64,000 nucleotides of DNA from positions 397,501 through 461,500 of the forward strand of contig CP107220.1 of NCBI GenBank assembly GCA_025757685.1, in the 5' to 3' direction. The notes beneath the pieces are model-generated. The model saw only the letters and a program-made list of their open reading frames with translations. It was not told the origin of the DNA and did no database searches. Positions within the stretch are counted from its first letter, which is position 1; each line of letters opens with the position of its first letter. Source of the stretch: Oscillospiraceae bacterium (GTDB taxonomy: Bacteria; Bacillota; Clostridia; Oscillospirales; Acutalibacteraceae). Below are positions 25,220 to 32,889 of this stretch, piece after piece. A program made the position numbers and the translations under genes.

Positions 25220-25301
25220 GTGGTTTTTGCCTTATTTTTCTTTATTGTACAGGCCGTATTGCAGTGCGCCGGTGGGCAAACGAAAGTTGGTTTTTCTGTG
25301 T

Positions 25302-26411
25302 TTATTTTTCGATCATCTCTTGCAGTAGGGATAGGGAAGCGGTTCGAGCCGTTTCAATTTTTTTATGCACCGGGGCGTAGTTGATGAGTGTAGCGGTGAG
25401 GGTCGTGTCGGCCGGGTCCGTGACCAGGCGGCTTTGCAGTCCGGTCAGGGTAAGTAAAGTATGATTGCATGTACCGGTACAGTTGGTGGGAAGCACCTCC
25501 GCAAAGGGCACCCCAAAGCGTAGAGAAAAGGCGGTGCCGTGAAAGCTGTCTGTGATCACACAGGCGGCATTTTTGATGTAGTGCAGGAACTGGCCGGGGG
25601 TGGGGGCGTAGATAAACTTGCCGCCCCAGGTGGCTTGGTGCACACTGGCAGAAAGGCGCAGCAGCGGCTTGCCTGCCGCCTTGGCCGCCGCCTTGGCGTA
25701 GGCGCACAGCGCCGGGTCTTTGTGCATTTGATAAACCAAAAAGTAGCTGCCGGGCGCTGCGTTGATGGGTTCCAGCAGGCTCTGCCAAAAGGCGTTATCC
25801 GGCAAAAATACCGGGTCGATCACCTGCTTGCCCTCCAGTCCAAGTTGGTGCAGCAGCGCAATGGCGCTGTTTTCCCGCACGGTGATGGTGGCATATTGCC
25901 GCAGATCCCGGCAGAACTGCCCCCGCAGGGGTTTGGACAGCTCCGTGCATCCAAAGCTGGCGGCGTAGGCCACCTTTTTCGCACCCTCCGGCGCAAAGGT
26001 CAGACGATAGACCGGGTCATAGGTGCCGTCCTCCATAGGACCCCACACCCGGTCGCTGCCGGTCATATACACATCGGCTTTGGGTCCGTTGGCAGTCAGT
26101 TCTTGCGCCGTGCTGTACGGCGCTGTCAAGTGCAGCATCTGCCGCCGGGCGCTCTCAAATAGCCGGCCGGCCATCACATTCTCCGTATAGCGCAGGGTGC
26201 CGTACACCCGGCGGCGCAGGGGCGTGCGGTTCCACCGGGGACTTTGTTGCAACTGGCATTTATGCAGCTGGGTACAGACCTCGCCCGGTCGCACATAGTC
26301 GATGATGCGGCAGTTGTGCCCCAGCGCCTCTAAGGCGTTTTGGGTAGCAGCGGCTTGCAACAGTGAGCCGTAATTGGCAATGGCGTGACGGGTGATGACA
26401 GCAACCTCCAT
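25302..26411 (-). CDS. Polysaccharide pyruvyl transferase family protein
   Basis: 369 residues matching the PS_pyruv_trans family: N-terminal VITRHAIANYGSLLQAAATQNALEALGH, central TVRENSAIALLHQLG and a DPVFLP segment, and the C-terminal ITDSFHGTAFSLRFGVPF motif that binds the donor. These enzymes transfer pyruvate from PEP to sugars of surface glycans. It stands alone, away from any glycan cluster, so the acceptor is unknown. Its promoter is back to back with that of greA. Confidence 0.85.
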   Translation of the reverse strand: MEVAVITRHAIANYGSLLQAAATQNALEALGHNCRIIDYVRPGEVCTQLHKCQLQQSPRWNRTPLRRRVYGTLRYTENVMAGRLFESARRQMLHLTAPYSTAQELTANGPKADVYMTGSDRVWGPMEDGTYDPVYRLTFAPEGAKKVAYAASFGCTELSKPLRGQFCRDLRQYATITVRENSAIALLHQLGLEGKQVIDPVFLPDNAFWQSLLEPINAAPGSYFLVYQMHKDPALCAYAKAAAKAAGKPLLRLSASVHQATWGGKFIYAPTPGQFLHYIKNAACVITDSFHGTAFSLRFGVPFAEVLPTNCTGTCNHTLLTLTGLQSRLVTDPADTTLTATLINYAPVHKKIETARTASLSLLQEMIEK

Positions 26412-26439
26412 AGGGTTCCCTCCTGTTCTTTCTGCCTAT

Positions 26440-26468
26440 ATTATACCTTGCCCCGGGGCGCGGGTCAA
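26440..26468 (-). promoter_or_regulatory. Predicted promoter of the pyruvyl transferase gene
   Basis: Minus-strand TTGACC (26463-26468), 17 bp, TATAAT (26440-26445), 28 bp upstream of the start codon. Confidence 0.6.
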
Positions 26469-26494
26469 CGATTTTGGCCTTTTGCAGGTATGAC

Positions 26495-26523
26495 TTGACA
26501 CTGCATAAATTATAATATATAAT
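26495..26523 (+). promoter_or_regulatory. Predicted promoter of greA-lysS
   Basis: TTGACA (26495-26500), 17 bp, TATAAT (26518-26523): both hexamers are consensus. It lies 36 bp upstream of greA. Confidence 0.75.
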
Positions 26524-26559
26524 ATAACGAATAAATCTTGATTTAAGGAGTCGTTCCAA

Positions 26560-27027
26560 ATGGCAGAAAAAGTGTTTAAGATGACCGCAGAAGGCAAAGC
26601 CCAGCTGGAAGCGGAACTGGATTCCCTGAAAACCGAAGGCCGTATTGATATTGCTGAAAAATTGAAGGTTGCTCGCTCTTATGGCGACTTGTCCGAGAAC
26701 AGCGAATATGATGAGGCCAAGAGTGAGCAGGCTAAGATTGAGGCACGCATCAACGAGCTGGAGTATCAGCTGGAGCACGCCGAGATTATCGGCGCCACCG
26801 AGAAGGGCAGTGTGAGCATGGGCTCCAAGGTCACCGTGCTGCGCAAGTCCGACGATGTGCGCGCGACCTATGAGATTGTGGGCTTTTCCCAGTCTAACCC
26901 GGCAGAAGGCAAGATCTCTGATGAAAGCCCGGTGGGCCGTGCACTGATGGGCGCTAAGATCGGCGAGACCGTAACGGTGGAGGCTCCCATCGGCAACATT
27001 GATTATTTGATTGAAGAGATTGACTAA
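26560..27027 (+). CDS. greA: Transcription elongation factor GreA
   Basis: 155 residues. The N-terminal coiled coil (residues 8-75) that enters the RNA polymerase secondary channel carries the acidic tip in YGDLSENSEYDEAK, which promotes transcript cleavage. The C-terminal FKBP-like domain with ISDESPVGRALMGAKIGETV follows. AAGGAG is present upstream. Adjacent to lysS, an order shared with other Clostridia. Confidence 0.97.
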   Translation: MAEKVFKMTAEGKAQLEAELDSLKTEGRIDIAEKLKVARSYGDLSENSEYDEAKSEQAKIEARINELEYQLEHAEIIGATEKGSVSMGSKVTVLRKSDDVRATYEIVGFSQSNPAEGKISDESPVGRALMGAKIGETVTVEAPIGNIDYLIEEID

Positions 27028-27042
27028 AGAAGAGGAATGACT

Positions 27043-28872
27043 ATGGCAGGAAAGTTTGAGATCACCAAGGCCGGTGACGGTACTTTCAGTTTTGAATTTT
27101 TAATTGATGGCACCCCGGTGGCGCAAAGCCCTGTGTTTGAGAAAGAGGACGCTTGCCGCCGTGGCGTAAAGGCCGTAAAGAAGAATAGCCGCATGAAGGT
27201 GCAAAACGCCTTTGCCGGTGACGAAGAAAAAACCAATCCCAAGTATTTGGTGGAACCGGCGGAGAACGGCGCCCGCTTTACCCTGTTTTTGCAGACCGGG
27301 GAGGCTTGTCTGACCGGTACGGCTGCGGATGAGGCTGCCGCCCTGGCCGTGATCGAACAGATCGGCAATAATGCCAACGCCGCGCAGATGGCCATGGCAG
27401 AGGTGGTGCTCAGCGAGAATGAACTGCGCCAGATCCGCCTGAACAAGTTGCAGACGCTGCAAGAGGCCGGGCAGGATCCGTTCCAGATCACCAAGGCAGA
27501 GCAGACCCACCACACCGCCGATGTGCGCGCCGATTTTGACGCGCTGGAGAATACGGATGTGACTCTGTGCGGGCGAATGATGTCTCGCCGGGATATGGGC
27601 AAGGCCAACTTTGTGGATCTCAGCGACCGCACCGGGCGTATGCAGATCTATGTGCGGATGAACGATGTGGGCGAGGATGTGTTCCGTGCCTTTAAGAAGT
27701 GGGACATTGGCGACCTGTTCCAGGTGACCGGTTTTGTGTTTAAGACCCGCACCGGCGAGATCTCTGTTCACGCCAAGGAGCTGAAGCTGCTCACCAAGAG
27801 CCTGCTGCCCCTGCCGGAGAAGTTCCACGGCCTGCAAGATACCGACACCCGGTACAGAAAGCGCTATTTGGACCTGATTATGAACCCGGATGTACGCGAC
27901 ACCTTTGAGAAGCGCTCCGCCATTATCCGTGAAATTCGCAAGTTCCTGGACGGCGAGGGCTTTATGGAGGTAGAGACCCCCATTCTGGTGAGCAACGCCG
28001 GTGGCGCTGCGGCCCGTCCCTTTGAGACCCATTTTAATGCGCTCAATGAGGATTTGAAAATGCGCATTTCTCTGGAACTGTACTTAAAGCGGCTGATTGT
28101 AGGCGGCTTGGAGCGTGTGTATGAAATCGGGCGTGTGTTCCGTAACGAAGGTGTAGATACTCGCCATAACCCGGAATTCACCTTGATGGAACTGTACCAG
28201 GCATATACCGATTATCACGGTATGATGGACCTGACTGAGCGGATGTATCGCTATGTGGCCGAGGCTGTGCTGGGCACCACCAAGATTACTTATAACGGCA
28301 TTGAGATGGATCTGTCCAAGCCCTTTACCCGCATCACTATGGTAGACGCGGTCAAGCAGTACAGCGGCGTTGATTTTAAGGAGATACACACCCTGGAGGA
28401 GGCCCGCGCTGCGGCGGACGCGCACGAGATCGAGTATGAGGAGCGCCACAAGAAGGGCGATATTCTCAACCTGTTCTTTGAGGCGTATGTAGAGGAGCAC
28501 CTGATCCAGCCCACCTTTGTGATGGATCACCCCATTGAGATCTCTCCCCTCACCAAGAAGAAGCCGGAGGATCCGGACTATGTGGAGCGCTTTGAGTTCT
28601 TTATGAACGGCTGGGAGATGGCAAACGCCTATTCCGAGCTGAACGATCCCATCGACCAGCGTGCCCGCTTTGCCGCCCAGGAGGAGATGTTTGCCCAGGG
28701 CGACGAGGAGGCCAACCATACGGACGAGGACTTCTTGCAGGCACTGGAGATTGGTATGCCCCCCACCGGCGGCATCGGCTTTGGCATTGACCGGATGTGC
28801 ATGCTGCTGACAGATAGCCCCGCTATCCGCGATGTGCTGCTGTTCCCCACCATGAAGTCTTTGGACAAATAA
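27043..28872 (+). CDS. lysS: Lysyl-tRNA synthetase, class II, with tandem YegP-like N-terminal extension
   Basis: Charges tRNA-Lys with lysine. Residues from about 120 form a normal class II LysRS: OB-fold anticodon domain (LCGRMMSRRDMGKANFVDL), motif 2 region YEIGRVFRNEGVDTRHNPEFT, and motif 3 GGIGFGIDRMCMLLTDS. The first 110 residues are not part of LysRS. They read as two copies of a YegP/DUF1508-like unit: GKFEITKAGDGTFSFEFL ... CRRGVKAVKKN (about 3-49) and KYLVEPAENGARFTLFL ... ALAVIEQIGNNA (about 68-113). The ATG at 27043, 7 bp after AGAAGAGG, is preferred to one at 27037. Total 609 residues against about 490-500 for usual bacterial LysS. Confidence 0.95.
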   Translation: MAGKFEITKAGDGTFSFEFLIDGTPVAQSPVFEKEDACRRGVKAVKKNSRMKVQNAFAGDEEKTNPKYLVEPAENGARFTLFLQTGEACLTGTAADEAAALAVIEQIGNNANAAQMAMAEVVLSENELRQIRLNKLQTLQEAGQDPFQITKAEQTHHTADVRADFDALENTDVTLCGRMMSRRDMGKANFVDLSDRTGRMQIYVRMNDVGEDVFRAFKKWDIGDLFQVTGFVFKTRTGEISVHAKELKLLTKSLLPLPEKFHGLQDTDTRYRKRYLDLIMNPDVRDTFEKRSAIIREIRKFLDGEGFMEVETPILVSNAGGAAARPFETHFNALNEDLKMRISLELYLKRLIVGGLERVYEIGRVFRNEGVDTRHNPEFTLMELYQAYTDYHGMMDLTERMYRYVAEAVLGTTKITYNGIEMDLSKPFTRITMVDAVKQYSGVDFKEIHTLEEARAAADAHEIEYEERHKKGDILNLFFEAYVEEHLIQPTFVMDHPIEISPLTKKKPEDPDYVERFEFFMNGWEMANAYSELNDPIDQRARFAAQEEMFAQGDEEANHTDEDFLQALEIGMPPTGGIGFGIDRMCMLLTDSPAIRDVLLFPTMKSLDK

Positions 28873-28877
28873 ATCAC

Positions 28878-28916
28878 CACAAAACAGGGGCACCCTTTTT
28901 AGGGCGCCCTTTTGTG
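28878..28916 (+). terminator. Intrinsic terminator after lysS
   Basis: CACAAAA ... GGGGC-CCCT / AGGG-GCCC ... TTTTGTG, an imperfect long stem with a T-rich end, 6 bp after the stop codon. Confidence 0.7.
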
Positions 28917-28996
28917 TTACTTGACCATCATCTTAATGCGCGGTGGATTTAGGCAGCAAAGCATAGTCCATTGAATGACAAAAAGGAGCAGTAACT

Positions 28997-29314
28997 ATGG
29001 CATCGGATCGTGGGTATTTGGAATTTATATTGGAGCAGCTGGCGGATTTGGACGGGGTGCGCGCCCGGGCGATGATGGGGGAGTACATTCTCTATTATCG
29101 GGACAGGGTGATCGGCGGGATCTATGACGACCGCCTGCTGGTAAAGGCTACCCCCGGCGCCGCAGCCTATATGCCGTCGGCCACGGAAGAACTGCCGTAT
29201 CCCGGCGCTAAGCCTATGCTGCTGGTGGACAATGTAGACGACCGCGCGTATCTTTGCGGCCTGTTTGACGTCATGGTGGACGACCTGCCCGCCCCTCGGA
29301 TTAGGAAAAAATAG
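28997..29314 (+). CDS. TfoX N-terminal domain protein
   Basis: 105 residues matching the stand-alone TfoX_N family: VRARAMMGEYILYYRDRVIGGIYDDRLLVKATPGAA ... PYPGAKPMLLVDNVDDRAYLCGLFDVMVDDLP. In proteobacteria the domain is part of the competence regulator Sxy/TfoX, but short clostridial forms have no proven role. AAGGAG precedes the ATG. It heads an accessory stretch of small single genes. Confidence 0.85.
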   Translation: MASDRGYLEFILEQLADLDGVRARAMMGEYILYYRDRVIGGIYDDRLLVKATPGAAAYMPSATEELPYPGAKPMLLVDNVDDRAYLCGLFDVMVDDLPAPRIRKK

Positions 29315-29373
29315 TGTATGATATATGCCGATTTGTTGCATTGCGGCAAATGCGGCATTGGTGAGGAGAAGCG

Positions 29374-30030
29374 ATGAAGCAGCACAGTGGAAATGCAATT
29401 TCTGTTTCTGTGATCGGCGGTGCAGATGGTCCTACAAGCATTTTTGTTGCCGGGCCGGGGGAAAAGCGCGCGCTCAAAGCCAGGATCAGGGACAGCATAT
29501 ATAGATATAAAAGGAAAAGAGCGGAAAAGCGGATCGTGGTTGCGCCCCATTCTCTTGCAGAAACCGTGCAGTACGCAAAAGATAAGTATGGCTTGACCGA
29601 AGCGGCTGCCACAGATAGCGACTACATAGAGCAAATGCGGTGCTTAAAAGAGAACCTGGTTTTGCGGCAGAAGCCGGAGCTTTTAGGCTCGCTGGGGGAA
29701 CTGCCGGAGCCGGATCTTACGGACGAAACTGCCGTGCAGGCGTTTTTGGACCTGCTGGAAGCACGCAGTCGAAAAATCGCCCAACTGCCCGATGATGCGG
29801 TCCCTATGGATTTTCATTTGTACAAGATAAAAATGGGCGACGGTCTTCTCCAAATGGGGATCGACTACATTTGGCAGGATCTTAGCCTGTCTTATTCCGG
29901 CAATCGGGCGGCTATGCGAAAATTCAAGAAAACAGCCGAGGATTTGTACCGCTTTTACGGCGTCAGCGCAGCGGATATACAAAATCATTCTGCCAGGTAC
30001 ACGGCACTGGTCAGCGCGTTGTGTTCGTGA
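29374..30030 (+). CDS. Unknown protein with N-terminal decarboxylase-beta-like motif
   Basis: 218 residues, soluble, no signal peptide and no membrane helix. Residues 9-25 read ISVSVIGGADGPTSIFV, nearly identical to the GGADGPTSIF segment of the sodium-pumping oxaloacetate/glutaconyl decarboxylase beta subunit, but nothing else of that membrane protein is present. A basic stretch (about 29-50) and a mostly helical remainder follow with no fold I recognise. A GAGGAG ribosome binding site supports translation. Automated labels as a decarboxylase subunit would be misleading. Confidence 0.7.
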   Translation: MKQHSGNAISVSVIGGADGPTSIFVAGPGEKRALKARIRDSIYRYKRKRAEKRIVVAPHSLAETVQYAKDKYGLTEAAATDSDYIEQMRCLKENLVLRQKPELLGSLGELPEPDLTDETAVQAFLDLLEARSRKIAQLPDDAVPMDFHLYKIKMGDGLLQMGIDYIWQDLSLSYSGNRAAMRKFKKTAEDLYRFYGVSAADIQNHSARYTALVSALCS

Positions 30031-30047
30031 TTGCCGCCGGCCGGCGC

Positions 30048-30075
30048 TTGAAAAACAGCAAAAACGCAGTATAAT
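30048..30075 (+). promoter_or_regulatory. Predicted promoter of the flavodoxin gene
   Basis: TTGAAA (30048-30053), 16 bp, TATAAT (30070-30075). Confidence 0.55.
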
Positions 30076-30127
30076 AAAAGCGGTGAATCCCTCCGGGGTT
30101 TCTTAGCAGAAAGGAAGCGAAACAGGT

Positions 30128-30640
30128 ATGGAGCAAGAGCGTTATTCTGTTCTATTCAGCAGTCAAACCGGCAACACAAAAATACTGGCGCAGGCCATTG
30201 CGCAAGCGCTGCCGGCAGCGGGCTGCGACTATTTTGGAGATTACCAAGGCCGTGTGCCGTCGTCGCCGGTATTGTTTGTCGGCTTTTGGACCGATAAGGG
30301 TACGGCAGATGCCGCCACCTTGGAATTGTTGAAAACCGTAAAGAACAAAAAGATTTTTTTGTTTGGTACCGCCGGATTTGGCGGAAGTGCTGCGTATTTT
30401 CAAAAAATTCTGTTGCGCGTGCAGGAAAATTTGGATGCCGGCAATCAAGTGATTGGCACATTTATGTGCCAAGGCAAAATGCCCTTGTCCGTGCGGCAAC
30501 GGTATGAGAAAATGAAAAAACAACCGAATCCGGCTCCTAATTTGGATATGCTGATTGCCAATTTTGACCGTGCATTGACCCATCCGGATGAGCAGGATCT
30601 GCAACGGTTGCAAGAGGCTGTCTGCGCTGTACAAATGTAA
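30128..30640 (+). CDS. Flavodoxin family protein
   Basis: 170-residue flavodoxin-like electron carrier. The phosphate-binding loop SSQTGNTK (residues 11-18) and the second FMN loop region FGTAGFGGSAAYF are intact. The segments VGFWTDKGTAD and FMCQGKMP resemble the flavodoxins called BilS that accompany bilirubin reductase in gut Clostridia. However no BilR-type old-yellow-enzyme gene is in the window, so the partner is unknown. Its own promoter and a shared terminator make it a single transcript. Confidence 0.85.
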   Translation: MEQERYSVLFSSQTGNTKILAQAIAQALPAAGCDYFGDYQGRVPSSPVLFVGFWTDKGTADAATLELLKTVKNKKIFLFGTAGFGGSAAYFQKILLRVQENLDAGNQVIGTFMCQGKMPLSVRQRYEKMKKQPNPAPNLDMLIANFDRALTHPDEQDLQRLQEAVCAVQM

Positions 30641-30651
30641 ATAGCCATAAT

Positions 30652-30692
30652 AAAAACCGCTTACTGTGTATCACAACAGCAAGCGGTTTTTT
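30652..30692. terminator. Bidirectional intrinsic terminator
   Basis: AAAAACCGCTT and AAGCGGTTTTTT pair; an inner CTGTG/CACAACAG arm extends the stem. It separates the flavodoxin gene from the convergent MarR operon. Confidence 0.85.
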
Positions 30693-30708
30693 GTGCGGTG
30701 AAAAGACT

Positions 30709-31389
30709 TCAGAAAAGCAGTTCCAGACCCATTGCAATCATCCAAATATAGGCACAGGTTTTGGGAATCATCAACAGACCAACCTTAGGATATTTCTTAC
30801 TCATCAAGGTAACCGGAAGATAGCAGCCGAAGGAAATGAGAATGGCAGCTACCATACGGGTCAGGTGATAATCGTGGGCATTGCCGGACAGGGCGTACAG
30901 AATGATGACGCCGATACCGGTTACGGCAAATACCGTGTTGCGGATAATGGACAGCTTTTGGTTGCCGTTATCCGAGCACCAACGGTTTTGGGGCAGCAGG
31001 CATACGATAATACGCACCAATGCGGATACCCAAATGATGATTTCCAATGCGACGGGAATTTGCATTTCCGGGAATGTATTTTTCCAAATATACATCAGCA
31101 GAATGTAAAAAACGGTCATCGTGACAGAGGAAATCTGCAACCCCATACCCAGCTGTTTTTTTATTTTGTCGCTGCTGCCACGGAATGCACGAATCACACG
31201 AGGGACCAAGTGGAATGCATCACCGCCGCATAGGGTCAAGGTGAGAATGCCGTACAACACAAATAAGCTGTTTCCCTTAGAAAAAGCAAAGAACAAAACG
31301 GCTGCAATCAAGTCAAACAGCAGATAGCCGATGTCAAAAACAGCCTCCATAATGTCCGGCACACGAGGTTTATACCCATTGTTTTTCAT
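30709..31389 (-). CDS. Polytopic membrane protein of unknown function
   Basis: 226 residues with about seven membrane helices and short loops. I recognise no transporter or enzyme motif. Notable are an early GGDAFHLVPRVIRAF segment between helices 2 and 3 and a closing MSKKYPKVGLLMIPKTCAYIWMIAMGL. It is the last gene of a minus-strand operon led by a MarR regulator. Its AAGGAG lies in the end of the preceding gene, with 4 bp between that stop and this ATG. Confidence 0.7.
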   Translation of the reverse strand: MKNNGYKPRVPDIMEAVFDIGYLLFDLIAAVLFFAFSKGNSLFVLYGILTLTLCGGDAFHLVPRVIRAFRGSSDKIKKQLGMGLQISSVTMTVFYILLMYIWKNTFPEMQIPVALEIIIWVSALVRIIVCLLPQNRWCSDNGNQKLSIIRNTVFAVTGIGVIILYALSGNAHDYHLTRMVAAILISFGCYLPVTLMSKKYPKVGLLMIPKTCAYIWMIAMGLELLF

Positions 31390-31393
31390 TCTA

Positions 31394-31648
31394 TTAAAAC
31401 TCCTTTTTAATCAGCTTATGGTAGATGATGTGATTTTTCAGAAACAGGATGCCGGCAGACGCCAGCGCACACCCGAGACCGGTATAAAAGAATGCAATAA
31501 ATGTGTTCGGAAATATGCCTGCCGCACGCAAACCGATGCCGCCGATCATCATACAGGCCATCATCAAATACGCTTTTAAGTCAAAAAAATGCCAAAAGGG
31601 GCGGTCGCCCTCATAGCCTAAAATTCGCTTGGTGTGCTTTTTGCTCAT
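31394..31648 (-). CDS. Small two-helix membrane protein
   Basis: 84 residues: a basic N-terminus (MSKKHTKRILGYEGDRPFWHFF) and two hydrophobic segments (about 28-47 and 52-72). The family is not recognised. The start follows the MarR stop by one base, so translation is coupled. A longer in-frame reading overlaps the MarR gene and is rejected. Confidence 0.65.
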   Translation of the reverse strand: MSKKHTKRILGYEGDRPFWHFFDLKAYLMMACMMIGGIGLRAAGIFPNTFIAFFYTGLGCALASAGILFLKNHIIYHKLIKKEF

Positions 31649-31649
31649 T

Positions 31650-32081
31650 CTATTTATTTTGCTGCAAATACGCTTCTGCGTTGTTACATATTTGGTCAAA
31701 TACGCTTTTAAATACAGCGATTTCTTTTTGTGAAATGCCTGCCAGTGCATGCTTTGCAAATTCCTTTTGAATGGCAATGCCGTCGGCAAGAATCGGCTGC
31801 GCGTCAGCCGTTAAATGCAGTTCAATATGCTTTTTATTGGTTGGGCTTTGCTGCCGTTCTACCAATCCGCGTTGCTCCAGCCTCTTTAGAGAGGTGGATA
31901 CATGGGACTTGGTGTACTTGCAAATCCGTACCAAGCTTGCAGCGGTATTGTATTCCGGATTGCTGTGCAAAAACATCAGAATGTCACATTCCATTTGTGT
32001 TAATTCATATTTGTTGCAAATGGTGCGCATCAAGGATTCATAGCAGCAGGTGATGGTCTTGTGCCGATCTCGAAAATATAT
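31650..32081 (-). CDS. MarR-family regulator, apparently initiating at ATA
   Basis: Winged-helix regulator that likely represses its own operon. The family core YELTQMECDILMFLHSNPEYNTAASLVRICKYTKSHVSTSLKRLEQRGLVER is clear. The first canonical starts (TTG at 32033, ATG at 32030) give 127 or 126 residues and cut off the first helix. Upstream, the frame continues with a MarR-like helix (RDRHKTITCCYESLMRTICNKY) to an ATA codon at 32081 that lies 8 bp after GAGAGGGG, giving 143 residues, the usual family length. No ATG, GTG or TTG exists between. Either initiation is at ATA or the start codon has mutated. Two palindromes in the promoter are likely operators. Confidence 0.7.
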   Translation of the reverse strand: MYFRDRHKTITCCYESLMRTICNKYELTQMECDILMFLHSNPEYNTAASLVRICKYTKSHVSTSLKRLEQRGLVERQQSPTNKKHIELHLTADAQPILADGIAIQKEFAKHALAGISQKEIAVFKSVFDQICNNAEAYLQQNK

Positions 32082-32101
32082 AGGAACAGCCCCTCTCGTA
32101 T

Positions 32102-32115
32102 GTTCTATTTAGAAC
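32102..32115. promoter_or_regulatory. Candidate MarR operator near the transcription start
   Basis: GTTCTA-TT-TAGAAC, a perfect palindrome just downstream of the -10 of the MarR operon. Confidence 0.45.
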
Positions 32116-32127
32116 GATGGTGGGAGA

Positions 32128-32156
32128 ATTGTACCACGGTACAGACCGTTTGTCAA
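32128..32156 (-). promoter_or_regulatory. Predicted promoter of the MarR operon
   Basis: Minus-strand TTGACA (32151-32156), 17 bp, TACAAT (32128-32133). The spacer contains the palindrome ACGGT-ACAG-ACCGT (32136-32149), a second likely operator. Confidence 0.7.
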
Positions 32157-32189
32157 CAAGAATATCCAAATTCGTTTGTTTGGCTGGCA

Positions 32190-32218
32190 TTGAAAATAGC
32201 AGCGGGCTGTGGTATACT
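32190..32218 (+). promoter_or_regulatory. Predicted promoter of the YjbR-like gene
   Basis: TTGAAA (32190-32195), 17 bp, TATACT (32213-32218), 42 bp before the start codon. Confidence 0.65.
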
Positions 32219-32260
32219 GTGCATTGTAAACGATGTAAGATCGATAAGGTGGGCGTAAGC

Positions 32261-32641
32261 ATGCAACCAAAGGAATTGGAGCAATGGATAAGTAGGCAGT
32301 ACGGCGTTTCGGCAGAATATCCCTGGGCGGTCAGTCCGGAGAATGCTGTGTTTCGTCATCGCGAAAATAAGAAGTGGTTTGCACTGCTGCTGCGTGTCAC
32401 CGGGGATAAATTAGGATGTCCGGGTACAGCTCCGGTGTGGATCCTGAATGTAAAATGCGACCCATTGATGATCGGATCCTTGTGCAGTATGGAAGGTATT
32501 TATCCTGCGTACCATATGAATAAAACCCATTGGATCTCCATTGCGATGGACGATCGTGTGCCGCGTGTGCTGGTGCAGGATTTGCTGGATCAAAGCTATG
32601 CTTCCACTGCTCCTGCGCCAAGACGGCAAAAAAAGCAGTAA
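32261..32641 (+). CDS. MmcQ/YjbR family protein
   Basis: 126 residues. The pattern YPWAVSPENAVFRHRENKKWFALLLRV ... ILNVKCDPLMIGSL ... GIYPAYHMNKTHWISIAMDD is that of YjbR/MmcQ proteins, which have a CyaY-like fold and a suggested DNA-binding role. The ATG at 32261 is 8 bp after AAGGTGG; a longer in-frame start at 32117 precedes the promoter and is rejected. The tail is basic. Cellular function unknown. Confidence 0.85.
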   Translation: MQPKELEQWISRQYGVSAEYPWAVSPENAVFRHRENKKWFALLLRVTGDKLGCPGTAPVWILNVKCDPLMIGSLCSMEGIYPAYHMNKTHWISIAMDDRVPRVLVQDLLDQSYASTAPAPRRQKKQ

Positions 32642-32653
32642 AAAGGATCGCTT

Positions 32654-32881
32654 TTGCCACAGAATTTGGCACGCAAGTACGGCAAGACCCCAGTACAGAT
32701 TTTGCTGCGCTGGAATGTGCAGCAGGGGATCATTCCCATTCCCAAGTCCAAGAACCCGGCGCGCCTGGCGGAGAATATTGCCGTGTTTGATTTTGCGCCG
32801 GAAGGGGAGAATATGGCGGCACTGAGCGGTATGGATCAAAACCGTCGTACCAGCCACGATCCGCTGACCTTTGATTTTTGA
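32654..32881 (+). pseudogene. Aldo/keto reductase C-terminal remnant
   Basis: Only the last 75 codons of an aldo/keto reductase remain: LARKYGKTPVQILLRWNVQQ, IPIPKSKNPARLAENI and the closing DQNRRTSHDPLTFDF correspond to the C-terminal NADPH-binding loop region of the 2,5-diketogluconate reductase group. The catalytic Asp/Tyr/Lys/His part is missing, and the piece begins 12 bp after the YjbR stop without a ribosome binding site. A deletion or recombination joined the two genes. Confidence 0.8.
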
Positions 32882-32889
32882 TCAAGCTG

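Noticed and set aside
26524..26560. T-box leader for greA-lysS
   Set aside because: The leader after the promoter is only about 35 nt and has no specifier loop or TGGN motif.
29374..29450. Sodium-translocating decarboxylase beta subunit
   Set aside because: Only about 17 residues match; membrane helices and the remaining family blocks are missing.
30128..32081. A complete bilirubin-reduction (bilQRS) operon
   Set aside because: Only the flavodoxin resembles BilS. There is no OYE-type reductase and the MarR gene is in a separate convergent operon.
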